Below, in pieces: positions 7,901 to 17,410 of a stretch of DNA of 40,549 nt. The stretch covers positions 1 to 40,549 of the forward strand of contig CAYMEV010000026.1 in assembly GCA_964389675.1 (NCBI GenBank). Reading direction: 5' to 3'. This DNA comes from CAYMEV01 sp964389675 [NCBI: uncultured Candidatus Sumerlaeota bacterium]. GTDB lineage: Bacteria; CAYMEV01. The position numbers were made by a program, and so were the translations under genes. The notes under the pieces are model-generated. The model was given only the letters and a program-made list of their open reading frames with translations, was not told the DNA's origin and did no database searches. Position 1 is the first letter of the stretch. The number at the start of each line of letters is the position of its first letter.

Positions 7901-9769
7901 TTCATTACCTCCCGTTCCTGGTAGAAACAACGGGATATAACTGCCTTCAAGCCTGCTGAGCCTCTTAACGATATCTTTTGCATAATCGGTTTTATATTTT
8001 GTATAATAGACCAGTTCATCATAGGCATAATGCCAGGCAACCCTCAGAAAATGATTCGGGAGAACAATCAGTCCTACAGACCTATCCTGCATCTTTACTT
8101 CTATAGTATTTGCAAGTGAGAGTTCAGGGCTGTTGCTATTAACATTATTTTTCCATGACTTAATGTAACTCATGGCAGGGCTATTATCATGATAGATAAT
8201 ACCCATAAATCCTCTTCTATTTCCTATCTGAGAATAGTAATTTTTTGTTATTTCCCTCATATCGGATGGGATATTGATCTCAATAAACTCCGGTTGTTGG
8301 TCAGTCCATGTTCCATCCTCCCGTATGTTCAGCTTCCATCTGCCGACCATATCATAGTCTCTGTCTCTGATCTGTTCTTCTATTGTTCTTACCAGGGAGG
8401 GGTTATAAATTTTCCCTTTTTTTTTCTTATTATTGTAGATTATATAGGATTTACTGCAATAACAGTTACAATTAGCCGCATTATCGAACTCTTCCTCTTC
8501 AAGACCAATCGCGGTCTCTACAAGTGCTCTGGTTCTTTTTGCAGCTGATGATCCCCCACCCGCTCCTTTTTGTCCTATTAATATTATAAATTCCTCTGTT
8601 TCCCTGGGTTGTACCTGGCTTCCGGAAACAGATACCTCTATCCTGGCATTGTCATACTTGCCAGTCTTGTCAAGGAGTTCAGCATCCTTAAAGTCTTCTT
8701 GTGTAAAACTGCATTTCTGTTCGTTTGTATCCCTGTGATTTACCTGTTTGGAAAGAAAAATATCATTATGCCCATACAATATGTGCACATCATAGCTTGC
8801 AATGTCATTTTTCTTGATTGTTGGTTCTGTTTTCCATTTGACTGTTAAAGCTTTCGGCTTTTTTGAGTCTATGCTGATCCTGTAGCATAAAAGATCATCA
8901 TCCCCGTAGACTCCTAATCCAGAAAAAGACTTTGGCTTTCCGTTTTTACTTTTCCAGGGGAGTATCTTTATTTCTTTTATCTCTTTTCCGAGGAATTCAG
9001 GGTTGATGTTGTTAATCCATAGGTCCTCCGAATTCCTCAGTCCCTCTAAGATATCTTTCCAGAAATCTCCAGCTGTAGAATCCAGATGGTCTATAAGTTT
9101 CTGTTCCATCTTTTTTTCCTTTATCAGCAGTGAATTTACTTTCTGACGGGCTGTTATAAGGTTATTGTTAAAAAATAACCTATGCACCATTTGAGAAGAT
9201 AATTCAAGGTCAAATTTCTCTATTTTCTCTTTAAGTTTAATTGGCCAATATCCAAATTTGCATAGATAATACCCCGCTTTTTTATCATCATTGATGCATC
9301 TGGTACGCACCAGAAGATCCAGGAAAGGCGTATATGTAAGGTGATTGCTGAAAAGTTTTGCTTTCTTTCCTGCTAAGTCGACTATTTTTATTAGATCATT
9401 TTTAAGTTGCTTGTTAGCTGCATTAATTGCTTCGTTATAAAGCTCATTTTCTGTAATCTCCCTTGATGCACTGTAAATTCCGTCCATACCGGCTCCTACA
9501 GCTCTCTCGTCCTCAATCATGAAGATAATATCGCTATCCTTTTTTTCCCTTAGTTCTACTGCTTTGTCTGAAGATATATCTTGATGAGTATGATTCTTCT
9601 CTGATATAATATATAGATTCCAGCCCTTTATATCTTCTATGCCACTTGCTCGTATCTCATTTATAATATCTTCTGGAATACAGCGAATAAAACATATATT
9701 GCCTTTTTCCTGTGACTTCTCCAGGATATGTTCCAGTGAAGCCTTGATAAATTCAGCCATCTTCTGCAT
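4973..9769 (-). CDS. HerA-like ATPase of a defence operon (MAD8/DptH-type)
   Basis: Last gene of the minus-strand operon, 1598 residues, start ATG with GGAG eight bases before it, 22 bases after the preceding gene. The last third is a HerA/FtsK-type motor: Walker A VGISGMGKTT at about residues 1283-1293, Walker B VIFDEAHRAKK near 1495, then LILSSQSVDDF. In this superfamily such motors pump or remodel DNA as hexamers. The large N-terminal part has no enzyme motif I recognise; it carries a cysteine group (CNCYC, about residue 440) and a segment VSDKTGGLELFD like that in the DptH and MAD8 proteins of phosphorothioate- and methylation-linked restriction. The kinase-unknown-ATPase order matches the mad6-mad7-mad8 part of MADS as I recall it. 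ATPase assignment is secure; the MAD8 link needs a profile search. Confidence 0.8.
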   Translation of the reverse strand: MQKMAEFIKASLEHILEKSQEKGNICFIRCIPEDIINEIRASGIEDIKGWNLYIISEKNHTHQDISSDKAVELREKKDSDIIFMIEDERAVGAGMDGIYSASREITENELYNEAINAANKQLKNDLIKIVDLAGKKAKLFSNHLTYTPFLDLLVRTRCINDDKKAGYYLCKFGYWPIKLKEKIEKFDLELSSQMVHRLFFNNNLITARQKVNSLLIKEKKMEQKLIDHLDSTAGDFWKDILEGLRNSEDLWINNINPEFLGKEIKEIKILPWKSKNGKPKSFSGLGVYGDDDLLCYRISIDSKKPKALTVKWKTEPTIKKNDIASYDVHILYGHNDIFLSKQVNHRDTNEQKCSFTQEDFKDAELLDKTGKYDNARIEVSVSGSQVQPRETEEFIILIGQKGAGGGSSAAKRTRALVETAIGLEEEEFDNAANCNCYCSKSYIIYNNKKKKGKIYNPSLVRTIEEQIRDRDYDMVGRWKLNIREDGTWTDQQPEFIEINIPSDMREITKNYYSQIGNRRGFMGIIYHDNSPAMSYIKSWKNNVNSNSPELSLANTIEVKMQDRSVGLIVLPNHFLRVAWHYAYDELVYYTKYKTDYAKDIVKRLSRLEGSYIPLFLPGTGGNEYIYGDLLNFYCVAMVNTNDKEPQASISAMARALSSGDEEFEPTSISSFNSEAISHEIKKYSRIHHEYKQLKVNAIYAGDGYTVLNALGDSIKKTPDGDDPECIESDSNIERFCLDLYPSPEMKHSMISGRYITELTEKRRLGVIGGQDRNNWIWETDIINNALVPKLRWSKQRSALLSAPAHITVAFDILSTTIRHIDIPDSQERNSEIYGLSPKIIRKFDGNAERPMWTISMQENIKGLKHPYNQELTDLLTQSHLSVLRSIMQDGTHPSLVTVLSKENEDLIRTIHNNSDWVIVSDKTGGLELFDSPSIYSEFFEKYIIDIVPENRNIENSRLIISTRLIGEIEKLLEEVLSDSGLECTEQNIKFIIRNIKTISGRMALILNEAGAAAKDIIAISYLYENCMINGWHSLSRGFFIPGDDIAYLLDDNSAENINKLSSILFYLSIDESDKLKLNIISIRFIRFLKELNEHDLRSEILQNLNDAREIFENQFIHSDNEVCFSINMKILYRIFIFFLEKARRHKLDETSYYKMLPKIEDLLVADCDNMTLEIGDIYSYLFCPQFDKDMEESTFDDIIFRSFGNINRLDTDHTEPPKSSPKIPEKKEKPVPINEKEQTAPEISENRKDKDYEQLLSINLGIHKTVHKDVIWEISQKSNPHMMIVGISGMGKTTCLRNICMQAYDNNIIPIIFSYHEDIDRKLKDAFNDINYVNMSDGLGFNPLFVSGQDRNSYLDNCGMIRDIFCAIFPDLGDLQRESIRDSVLKAYIDKGFNEAFDTCATQIAPDFQAFYDNLIQNSDSNKITPRFKELQDYGFFKKASKEISLLDIRKPIIIQMHKNQNDNIQRGLAFFMLFRIYQNMFLRGEADSITHMVIFDEAHRAKKLTLINRFARECRKYGISLILSSQSVDDFDKDIFASIANFLVLKSNEPDARIIAKSILPSAKQKSFIDKILNLQAYYAVFRNVKNEENTIRLKNV

Positions 9770-9791
9770 TTTAACTACTCCAGTTATTCAT

Positions 9792-11513
9792 TTAATTGAA
9801 ACGGGATTTTAGGCTTTTCATTGATTCAGAGTCATTTACTCCCGAGAAAAGACCTAGATCTCTTAGATGCCTCTCAAAAAAATTCCTGTTTTCTTTTAAT
9901 ATATCGAAAGAAAAGTTATAGCCTGATGGAGCCTCATCAATATAGAAACCATACCTGCTTTTAAGTATTTCTATAAACTGCCTGAGTGAAAGAGTTCTTT
10001 CCTGTCCTGCGATATGCCTGTGAACAAGATACTCCAGAGCTGTGCTGGATAGGACAATGGATCTTCTCTTTGATGTTCTGCCATTAATTGTAGTTTTTCT
10101 TTCCTTTAATATTCCATTATATTCATTTGTCATCATTGCACTATTCAAAAATTCTGCATACTTGTCATATCCGGCATGTTTTCCCATTGCGAGCACTATC
10201 ATCCGTGCCAGCCTGTATGCGGGGTGCACCCCAGTATCTGACAGAATATCTGCTATATGCCTGTAGCCACGTTCCCTGAATGCATAGGCAAGAAGATTGC
10301 AATCACCCTCCAGGTCACTATATGCTTTTGTGTAATGTGCACTCTGCTGGTCTATAATACTTCCCAGCATATTCAGGTATGTCCTCGGGTCAGGAAGCTT
10401 ATCACCTTTATATTCTATACCTTTTTCTATTACATACATGTCTAATATCCTCATTACCATAACAACAATGGTTAGATCGGGTATAAGCTCAAATACTGCA
10501 TCAACAGAATTCTCAGAGCAGTTCCTAATCTCCCGTTCTGTAGAGCCTGAACAGTCTACAAACAGCTGGAAAGGCTCATGAGAGCAAATTTTATGCAATT
10601 TAGACCAGTCAATAGCCTGTCTTATGAGTGCAGTGTATATATTCGAGATCCCTATGGATATACATGATTCTAACATTGGCAAGAGAGTTTTTCTTGGTAT
10701 CCTGTCAAGGTATTGATCAATGAATATTGTGAAATCTTCACGAAAGATCTGGGTCTCCTTCCTTGCAACAGGATATATATTCCTGATCCTTTTCTCGCCT
10801 TTATCAAATAGCGGAGCGCTTCCAAGGTATTCAGCAATCCTTATAGATAGCAGCTGGTCTATACCGACGTCGGAGGACTCATCAAAACTGTCCCCACTTA
10901 GATTAAATAGCTCCCCTCTGATAGTCCCCCTTCCAAAGAATGATAAAAGTGCATTCTTATAAAACGCGCAGCTGATATTATATCTGTCCTTCTTAATAGG
11001 TTCTGCGTTCAGATAATAGCCATCCTTCTGCTCAGATAGAATAGAAACTATAAGCTCAGGAACTCCTCTGAGGTTCGATGACCATATTGGAAGATCTACC
11101 CAGGATGAGAAATAATGGCTTGCTATCATTCTGAGAATTATCTCATGCCTGTTGTGGGAGAGATTCTTATTCTCAAAGAGTGATGCAAGCAATAAATCAG
11201 CAAGTATATCCAATTTTGCATTACTATCATAACCGTTGAGTTTAAATCCAGATAGTTTCTCCGCTACCCGATAAGCTGAAGGAGCAATATCTCTGTACTT
11301 TTTACCACCAGGATTACCAAGCTTATTGATTAACTCCCCCTTGCCCCTTCTATATCCCCACCTGAAGAGGTACAGCATATTTGTAAGAAGGCTTTTAACA
11401 GGAAATCTCTGTGTAGCAAATGGCATCAGGTAATAAAAGCCAGCCCTAAGATAATGATTCATCTTCTTTTTACTGATAACATTCTCAATGATTTCCTTTA
11501 TATCATTATCCAT
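9792..11513 (-). CDS. defence-operon protein of unknown fold, paralogue 2 (MAD7-like?)
   Basis: The ATG at 11513 is chosen because TTGGAG lies nine bases before it; an in-frame TTG at 11528 touches the stop of the preceding gene and would overlap that binding site. The 573-residue product is a clear paralogue of its neighbour at 11529-13268. Shared blocks include RFPVKSL, YLFRWGYRRGKGE, SHYFSSWVDLP, LLPMLESCISIGI, VDCSGS, LEYLVHRH, YGFYI-EAP and the terminal LRDLGLFSGVNDSESMK. There is no Walker motif, signal peptide or membrane helix. I do not recognise the family. Its place between a kinase and a HerA-like ATPase matches MAD7 of MADS. A structural or DNA-binding role with the ATPase is plausible but inferred. 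Confidence 0.75.
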   Translation of the reverse strand: MDNDIKEIIENVISKKKMNHYLRAGFYYLMPFATQRFPVKSLLTNMLYLFRWGYRRGKGELINKLGNPGGKKYRDIAPSAYRVAEKLSGFKLNGYDSNAKLDILADLLLASLFENKNLSHNRHEIILRMIASHYFSSWVDLPIWSSNLRGVPELIVSILSEQKDGYYLNAEPIKKDRYNISCAFYKNALLSFFGRGTIRGELFNLSGDSFDESSDVGIDQLLSIRIAEYLGSAPLFDKGEKRIRNIYPVARKETQIFREDFTIFIDQYLDRIPRKTLLPMLESCISIGISNIYTALIRQAIDWSKLHKICSHEPFQLFVDCSGSTEREIRNCSENSVDAVFELIPDLTIVVMVMRILDMYVIEKGIEYKGDKLPDPRTYLNMLGSIIDQQSAHYTKAYSDLEGDCNLLAYAFRERGYRHIADILSDTGVHPAYRLARMIVLAMGKHAGYDKYAEFLNSAMMTNEYNGILKERKTTINGRTSKRRSIVLSSTALEYLVHRHIAGQERTLSLRQFIEILKSRYGFYIDEAPSGYNFSFDILKENRNFFERHLRDLGLFSGVNDSESMKSLKSRFN

Positions 11514-11528
11514 TAGCGCAGTCTCCAA

Positions 11529-13268
11529 TTATGTGGTGCACTTGAATCTTGGTTTCAGCCTTTTCATAGTCTCTGAATCATTTACTCCCGTAAAAAGGCC
11601 AAGATCCCTTAGCTGGTTCTCAAAATACATTCTGTTATTCCTAAGGTTCAGGCTTGAGAAGGAATAACCTTCCGGGGCCTCAGCTATATATAGACCGTAT
11701 CTTTCCCTGAGGATATCTAATAGCTCAATTAGATTAAGATCTCTATCCTTATTATTATCCTTTTTTAGATGCCTGTGTACCAGATATTCAAGGGCATTAT
11801 TAGAAAGGTTTACTGATCTCTTTATGGTAGATCTGTAATTTACCGTTGTATTTCTTTTGATGCAAAGCGGATTCGTATCATTTGCCATCATTGCACTGTC
11901 CAGAAAAGACAGAAATTTTGCATTCTGAAGCTTATTTCCCATCATCAGGACTGTCGTTTCGGCAAGCCTCTGGACTGGCGACATATTTCCGTCCTCAAGG
12001 ATTGCCCTGATATTCTGGTGTTCATCGCTGGTTGATAATTCGCTTAGGATACTATTACAGTATCCATCTGCCTTATCGGTTATTTTTCTGGCTTCTGCAT
12101 TTCTTTCATGAAATATCTCCCCAAGGAAATTCAGATGTTCAGTAGGATAAGGAAGATAGCCCGGAATATCCTTACATTTTATCTCTTTCATAAGGAATTC
12201 TATTATTTTCATTATCATTGTGATTACTGGGAGCTTTGATATAGTTCCTGTAATGTCTTCCATCATAGTTTCCGACATCATTCTGAGACTTCTGTCAGAG
12301 GATCGGCTGCAGTCAACAAGTAACGGAAGGATGCGTTGCTCATTTTTTTCCTTTATTTTTCCCCTATCCATCCAAAATAGAGCAATATCAGCAAGAGAAA
12401 GAAAAATGCTCGTAATTCCTAAAGAAATACAGCTCTCTATCATTGGCGTCAGGGTAGGCCTTGGTATTGAGTCATAATAGTTTCTTATTAAAAGATTGAA
12501 GTCCTCAAAGAAATAGCGTGAAGTGTTCTTTGCTACCGGATGAATATTGATTATATCATCGTGGTTTGCTGACTTTAAGGGGGCATTCTCCAAAAACTGT
12601 GCAATCCTAATAGTCAGTAATTCATCTATCCCTACCGCAGCGTGCTCATCAAACTTGTCAGAGCTCTTGCTGTTCTTATCACCATCAACATACACACCAT
12701 TACCATACAATTTTAGAAGAAGATTATCATCAAAGCCAGAAAGGGTTTTATAAAATCCTCTCTGTATGTCAGGATGCAAAGATCTTCCCTTATTCTGGTT
12801 GACAAGCATTGATACGATTGCCTCAGGAACATCCCTTAGGTTTGCAGGCTTGACCGGCAGGTCAATCCATGAGGAGAAATAGTGGGTGGGATAGGCCCGT
12901 ATAACGGGGGCCCTCCTGTCTGAGGATCTCTTCCTGTTCTCAAGACAGTAAGCAATAAGAGCATCGCCGAGTATGTCCTTTTTAACCTTGTTGTCAAATC
13001 CTTTGATTTTATTAGATGATATTCTCTTTGCAATTGTATTTGCTGATGGAGATTTCTCCTGCTCATCATGGAACTTTTTAAAAAATTCGCCTTTCCCTCT
13101 CCTTTTTGACCATCGCATAAGGTATAATACAGCAGGCATGAGGCTCCTTACCGGAAATTCCTGAATCACGAACGGGAACAGAGGCCTGAATCCTGCATTC
13201 CAGACATCTTTTACATATGCGGGCCTGATGGCATAATGCAGTAGATTCTTGTAATCAATCTGCATCAT
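11529..13268 (-). CDS. defence-operon protein of unknown fold, paralogue 1 (MAD7-like?)
   Basis: A 579-residue protein whose start overlaps the stop of the kinase gene by four bases (ATGATG); the second ATG at 13265 has a better-placed GAGG and may be the true start. It shares colinear blocks with the following gene over its whole length: EFPVRSL, YLMRWSKRRGKGEF, THYFSSWIDLPV, LTPMIESCISLGI, LVDCSRSSDR, ALEYLVHRH, RYGLYIAEAPEGY and DLGLFTGVNDSETMKRL. No catalytic motif is visible. The conserved Arg/Lys-rich N-terminus could contact nucleic acid. The pair arose by tandem duplication and both frames are intact, so both are probably used. Translationally coupled to the kinase. Confidence 0.75.
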   Translation of the reverse strand: MMQIDYKNLLHYAIRPAYVKDVWNAGFRPLFPFVIQEFPVRSLMPAVLYLMRWSKRRGKGEFFKKFHDEQEKSPSANTIAKRISSNKIKGFDNKVKKDILGDALIAYCLENRKRSSDRRAPVIRAYPTHYFSSWIDLPVKPANLRDVPEAIVSMLVNQNKGRSLHPDIQRGFYKTLSGFDDNLLLKLYGNGVYVDGDKNSKSSDKFDEHAAVGIDELLTIRIAQFLENAPLKSANHDDIINIHPVAKNTSRYFFEDFNLLIRNYYDSIPRPTLTPMIESCISLGITSIFLSLADIALFWMDRGKIKEKNEQRILPLLVDCSRSSDRSLRMMSETMMEDITGTISKLPVITMIMKIIEFLMKEIKCKDIPGYLPYPTEHLNFLGEIFHERNAEARKITDKADGYCNSILSELSTSDEHQNIRAILEDGNMSPVQRLAETTVLMMGNKLQNAKFLSFLDSAMMANDTNPLCIKRNTTVNYRSTIKRSVNLSNNALEYLVHRHLKKDNNKDRDLNLIELLDILRERYGLYIAEAPEGYSFSSLNLRNNRMYFENQLRDLGLFTGVNDSETMKRLKPRFKCTT

Positions 13269-16200
13269 CTGTCCTCAATAATACTGAGTGTCTGGATATT
13301 ATGGTTTTTGTCTATAAATATCCTGAAGATACTGTCTCTTTGGGCGGGGTTGTATGCAAAGAGCTCCTGCTGGTCCTCCTGGGAGAGCCTCTGCTTAAAT
13401 ATTGATAGATTTGCAAAGCTGTCATCGGATCCAATATCTGATAATTGATATCCCTTTGCGATACTTCTCAAAAGTTCAAATAAGTCAGAACTGATCAGCA
13501 AGAATTCCTTTTTATTGTTTTTCAGCTCATATTCAAGTATTAGATGGTTATGCATGTATTCAATATCATAATCCTGTATGGCTTTGGGGACATAGAGACT
13601 GAAATTGTCCAGCTTCTTTCTTACCCAAAAGATGGTTTCTGTTGGTGTGTACTGGGTGATCCTTAAGGGTATAGTGTCCTTTCTCTCATGTTCAAGACTG
13701 ATAGTTGACTCAAGTTTCGATATGCCCTCACAGACCTGCCTGCAAATCTCCTGTTTTCTGCTGTCTGTTCCTTTCTCAAAATCCAGGAAATCCTTCAGAT
13801 AATTAGTGTTTGAAAGGCTTAATGGATAATAGCTACTGTCCTGGTTATCGCCTATTGTGTTTATCTTATCATCGTCCCACTCAAAATAGGCCATTCTTCT
13901 CAGGCTGCATAAGCTATTGATAGATTCAGATGCGTCATTTTTTAAAAGATATCTGTCGATTTTCGGATGCGATTCAAGTGCAGGGTCGAAGTATAGGAGC
14001 TCATTAAGAACATCTCCCTGTCTGCTTTTTGTCTCTTTATTAAATGCCCGGTCCCAATAATATTCAGGATTATCTGTATATACATCCCTGCAGAATTTTG
14101 CTCCAAAGAAGATGTATATGAGAGCTGCCCTGATCTCTCTGGCTGTAATATGTACTTTGCCCTTCAAGTGCACAGCCTGAAGAGCAAAGAGAATCCTTTT
14201 TCTTATAATTGGCCCTGTTCTAATGTCTGTTAGTCTTTTATATGAGAAATATGCCGTGCATCTGTCCTTTGCTATGCAGGTGCTGCAGTTATCCCAGTCA
14301 TTGCTTTTTCCGAGTATCTTCGTTATCAGCTTGTCCAGAAACATATTATAACTGCCACTGCTGACTCCGACAAGGCTTCTGTCATTCAGGTCGATGAACT
14401 TTATCCTTTTATCAAGGGTATTGCATTCCTGCCTGAATAATCTTGGTATCAGCTGATCTGATAACCAGGTCTGTTCATGGTCTTCCAGCCAGTTTAGGAG
14501 GGGTCCATCGTTGATTGCTATTATTCTTATGATGCTACTGTCGAAATCTCCCTCTATAAAAGGCTGGAAAAACTCTCCCAGCAGTTCTAAGGACGACCTA
14601 TCTCCAAATGAGGCCGCGCCATCAAGATTTACATAAAGATCAGATCCGCCTATCTTGTTCTCTATTATTCTATCTTTTGAATCAAAGTTCCCAATTTTCA
14701 GTTTTGTTAAGAGGTTTTGCAGCAGTGCAGTTTTTCCGTCTCCAGCGTTTCCGCATAGTATTATAAGGTTCACTTTTTTTTCTATAATATCGCGATAAAT
14801 AAACTCATCCAGGTTTGTCTCAATATAGGTCTCCTTTGCAAAATCAGAGTCAAGTCCCCGTGTCTCCACATTGCCGATTGCAGATCCTGGATAGCTCTGC
14901 AGCACGCTATAGAGCCAGTTATTTATTTTTTCACCCAGGATGGTTTTTGATTCAGAGCTTTCAGACTCAGCTTTATTCTTTAGCTCATTATCTTGTGTAA
15001 GTTCTGACAGAAATTCTAAGGCAATCATTGAACTCTCAAACCTATTCATGATATCCGGATCAGTGGCCTTCTGCATAAATTTATACAGCCTTGGGTACTT
15101 CTCTGTATCATCCCAGCTTAGTCCTTTCTCTTTGTGATCAAGGTCCTCAAAAGGAGGCTTATTAAAAAGAACCTCAAAGAAAGATACTGCCAGGCTGAAA
15201 ATATCATCAGAAAAGACAATTTTATTTTTCTCAGCCTCTCTTGAGCAATATTGCCTGGATCTGAAATATGGCGGAGAGCCATTTTCATTCACAGCCCCTA
15301 GATCGATCAGGTGTATCTGTTTTTTCCTTACGATAATATTGCCGGGTTTTACATCCCCGTGCACCAGGCCATTCTTATGCAGCTGGGTGAGTCCAAGGCA
15401 TAACTTTATCATATAATTTATAACTGATTGTTCAATCTCCTCTCCTTCAGTCACAGAGAGGAGATTGCCTTTTAAATCCTTAAGGGCTATTCCTTCTATC
15501 CAGTTTATTATCAGGCATATCTCATTTTCTTGCCATTTATCACTCATATCAATTATTCTGCTTGCAAAGTAATCTCCGGCTATCTGCCTGATTCTCCTGT
15601 AGCTCGCCATGACTTTTTCCAGGCATATTGAATCTTTGCCCTTAATTGCCTTAGCGACAAAGGGACCAGCAATATCATTTTGATTGGAGTCAATCTCCAT
15701 TACCTGGAATACATGAAAGTAAATACCGCTGTCTAGCCTTCTAATTATTCGGTAAGTTCTGCCGTTTAGCTCCTTTACTGTCTGCTCATCCCAGTATTGG
15801 GGATCGATAATGCTTTTTTGCTTCTTTTCCCTATACAGCTTCTCAAGTTTCTCAATAATTTGATCAATCTGATAATCTCTATAACAGTCTAATATGGTCT
15901 CAAGCAATGGTTTTGCTTTATCGCGCTTATCAAATAATATTAGGAGGCTTTTTGTCAGGGAATAGATATCGCTGTGCTCTGTAAATGAAGCTCCATGTAC
16001 AGTGTCCGGCGGGCCATAGTCTGCACTTTTATGGATGTTCTCTATGGCAATATTTGCAATTGTATCAGTATCACTCAGCTTCATATATTGAAGCTGGGTG
16101 AAAATAGGCAGCCCGTTGCTTTTTATCTTAATGGTTCCGGGATTAAGATACCTGTGCAGATATTTGCCATTATCAAATTCATGCAGCTCTTTGAGGCACT

Positions 16201-17125
16201 TATAGCAGTTTATGCATGCAAGTATCCTGTCATTAGCCTCCCAGGACCTATCCTTTGCCCTTTCTTCCAGAGTTTTTGATTCATAGTCATTGTAGGAATA
16301 GAAGTACATCTCGCCGGGGTATTCCGGGGCTTCTTGGTAGGAGTCAATTATAGATGGAAGACAGCTTATCTTCTGCAGTCTTATCAGAACATTGGCTTCA
16401 CGTTCGGCTATTTTACGGGGGTCTTCGCTTGCCCTGTATGCGGAGAGATCATAGACATGGAGTATTACTTTATCTTTTCCTGGATTCTTCTTTGCCTGAA
16501 ATACTCTATGAAAAGGCTCATTAATACTCTTTAGCGGCTTTATTATCTCGAATTCGTGAAATTTTCTGATATGTGATGATTTTGTTATGTAATAATCTTT
16601 TGCAAAAATTTTGTTGAATGCGTTGATCTGGTTATAGTTGAGAATATCAGGGCAATTAATGCAGAGAAGCTTTCTCCATTCCTTCAGCCCGTATATTTCC
16701 GCCCCCTCTATGTTTTGCCTTTTACTGTCATTTTCATATATCTCCTCTGAATCTTTGGAAAAGAGGAATTTACCTTTTACAAAAGGTCCGCTTCCTGTTT
16801 TATTCTTGAATGTAGAACCAATAATTTTTGCTTTTCTGCAGATTTTGATCCCCTGATTGGTTACAACACTGCTTTCCATATCATCCAGTGTATTTCTATC
16901 CCAATTCTTAACTTCAATCACATGGATACCTTTATTGCTGACAATAAGCATATCGACTTCGAGAGGAATATTGCTGGTTATGTCAGCACTCAGATAAATA
17001 TTGGTGTAGACATACCAGGTATTGTTATCTTCTGATTTTTCCAGTTTAGATTTAATGTAATTAAGCGTAATTTTTTCATTATCATTAACAAATGGGCTGA
17101 AAGGAGTGTGTATAACTTTTGCCAT
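13265..17125 (-). CDS. NERD-pseudokinase-Ser/Thr kinase-P-loop ATPase (PglW/MAD6-like)
   Basis: First gene of the minus-strand operon, 1286 residues, ATG with GGAG seven bases before it. Residues about 15-120 are a NERD nuclease-related domain with the PD-(D/E)xK residues present (D58, E71, K73 in EVDMLIVSNKGIHVIEVKNW). Residues about 195-400 look like a kinase without its catalytic loop (HRYLNPGT replaces HRD...N, and no DFG). Residues about 465-720 are an intact Ser/Thr kinase: FVAKAI lysine, HGDVKPGN (about 588-595), LIDLGAV. A P-loop GNAGDGKT follows at about 790-797 and then a STAND-like region with a cysteine group (NCSTCIAKDRC). NERD-kinases of this size include PglW of BREX type 2; the operon order favours MAD6 of MADS. 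Probably senses or signals infection by phosphorylating partners (inferred). Confidence 0.85.
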   Translation of the reverse strand: MAKVIHTPFSPFVNDNEKITLNYIKSKLEKSEDNNTWYVYTNIYLSADITSNIPLEVDMLIVSNKGIHVIEVKNWDRNTLDDMESSVVTNQGIKICRKAKIIGSTFKNKTGSGPFVKGKFLFSKDSEEIYENDSKRQNIEGAEIYGLKEWRKLLCINCPDILNYNQINAFNKIFAKDYYITKSSHIRKFHEFEIIKPLKSINEPFHRVFQAKKNPGKDKVILHVYDLSAYRASEDPRKIAEREANVLIRLQKISCLPSIIDSYQEAPEYPGEMYFYSYNDYESKTLEERAKDRSWEANDRILACINCYKCLKELHEFDNGKYLHRYLNPGTIKIKSNGLPIFTQLQYMKLSDTDTIANIAIENIHKSADYGPPDTVHGASFTEHSDIYSLTKSLLILFDKRDKAKPLLETILDCYRDYQIDQIIEKLEKLYREKKQKSIIDPQYWDEQTVKELNGRTYRIIRRLDSGIYFHVFQVMEIDSNQNDIAGPFVAKAIKGKDSICLEKVMASYRRIRQIAGDYFASRIIDMSDKWQENEICLIINWIEGIALKDLKGNLLSVTEGEEIEQSVINYMIKLCLGLTQLHKNGLVHGDVKPGNIIVRKKQIHLIDLGAVNENGSPPYFRSRQYCSREAEKNKIVFSDDIFSLAVSFFEVLFNKPPFEDLDHKEKGLSWDDTEKYPRLYKFMQKATDPDIMNRFESSMIALEFLSELTQDNELKNKAESESSESKTILGEKINNWLYSVLQSYPGSAIGNVETRGLDSDFAKETYIETNLDEFIYRDIIEKKVNLIILCGNAGDGKTALLQNLLTKLKIGNFDSKDRIIENKIGGSDLYVNLDGAASFGDRSSLELLGEFFQPFIEGDFDSSIIRIIAINDGPLLNWLEDHEQTWLSDQLIPRLFRQECNTLDKRIKFIDLNDRSLVGVSSGSYNMFLDKLITKILGKSNDWDNCSTCIAKDRCTAYFSYKRLTDIRTGPIIRKRILFALQAVHLKGKVHITAREIRAALIYIFFGAKFCRDVYTDNPEYYWDRAFNKETKSRQGDVLNELLYFDPALESHPKIDRYLLKNDASESINSLCSLRRMAYFEWDDDKINTIGDNQDSSYYPLSLSNTNYLKDFLDFEKGTDSRKQEICRQVCEGISKLESTISLEHERKDTIPLRITQYTPTETIFWVRKKLDNFSLYVPKAIQDYDIEYMHNHLILEYELKNNKKEFLLISSDLFELLRSIAKGYQLSDIGSDDSFANLSIFKQRLSQEDQQELFAYNPAQRDSIFRIFIDKNHNIQTLSIIEDR

Positions 17126-17156
17126 TAAATAACTCCGGTATTTTTATGATTATATA

Positions 17157-17185
17157 TTTATATACAAAAAGCATGCATTTGTAAA
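17157..17185 (-). promoter_or_regulatory. candidate sigma-70 promoter of the kinase operon
   Basis: Read on the minus strand, TTTACA (17185-17180) is followed after exactly 17 bases by TATAAA (17162-17157). Transcription would begin near 17150, about 25 bases before the kinase start. The region is AT-rich, so a chance match is possible. Confidence 0.4.
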
Positions 17186-17410
17186 TAATATCTTTCCTTC
17201 TTCGGGGGGTAATAATATTTTTAGATCCACTGAATACTAATAATATTGTTTGAAATACAGGATCCGATAAGTAAGTTTATGCCCTGATTTGGAGTAGACC
17301 TTATTCAGTATCAGAACTTGTATCTAAAATTACACTAATTTATCTGCCAAAGCAGAAAGAATCAGAGAATAATTAGGCTATGCAAAAATTTATTGTTAGC
17401 ATGATCTGAA

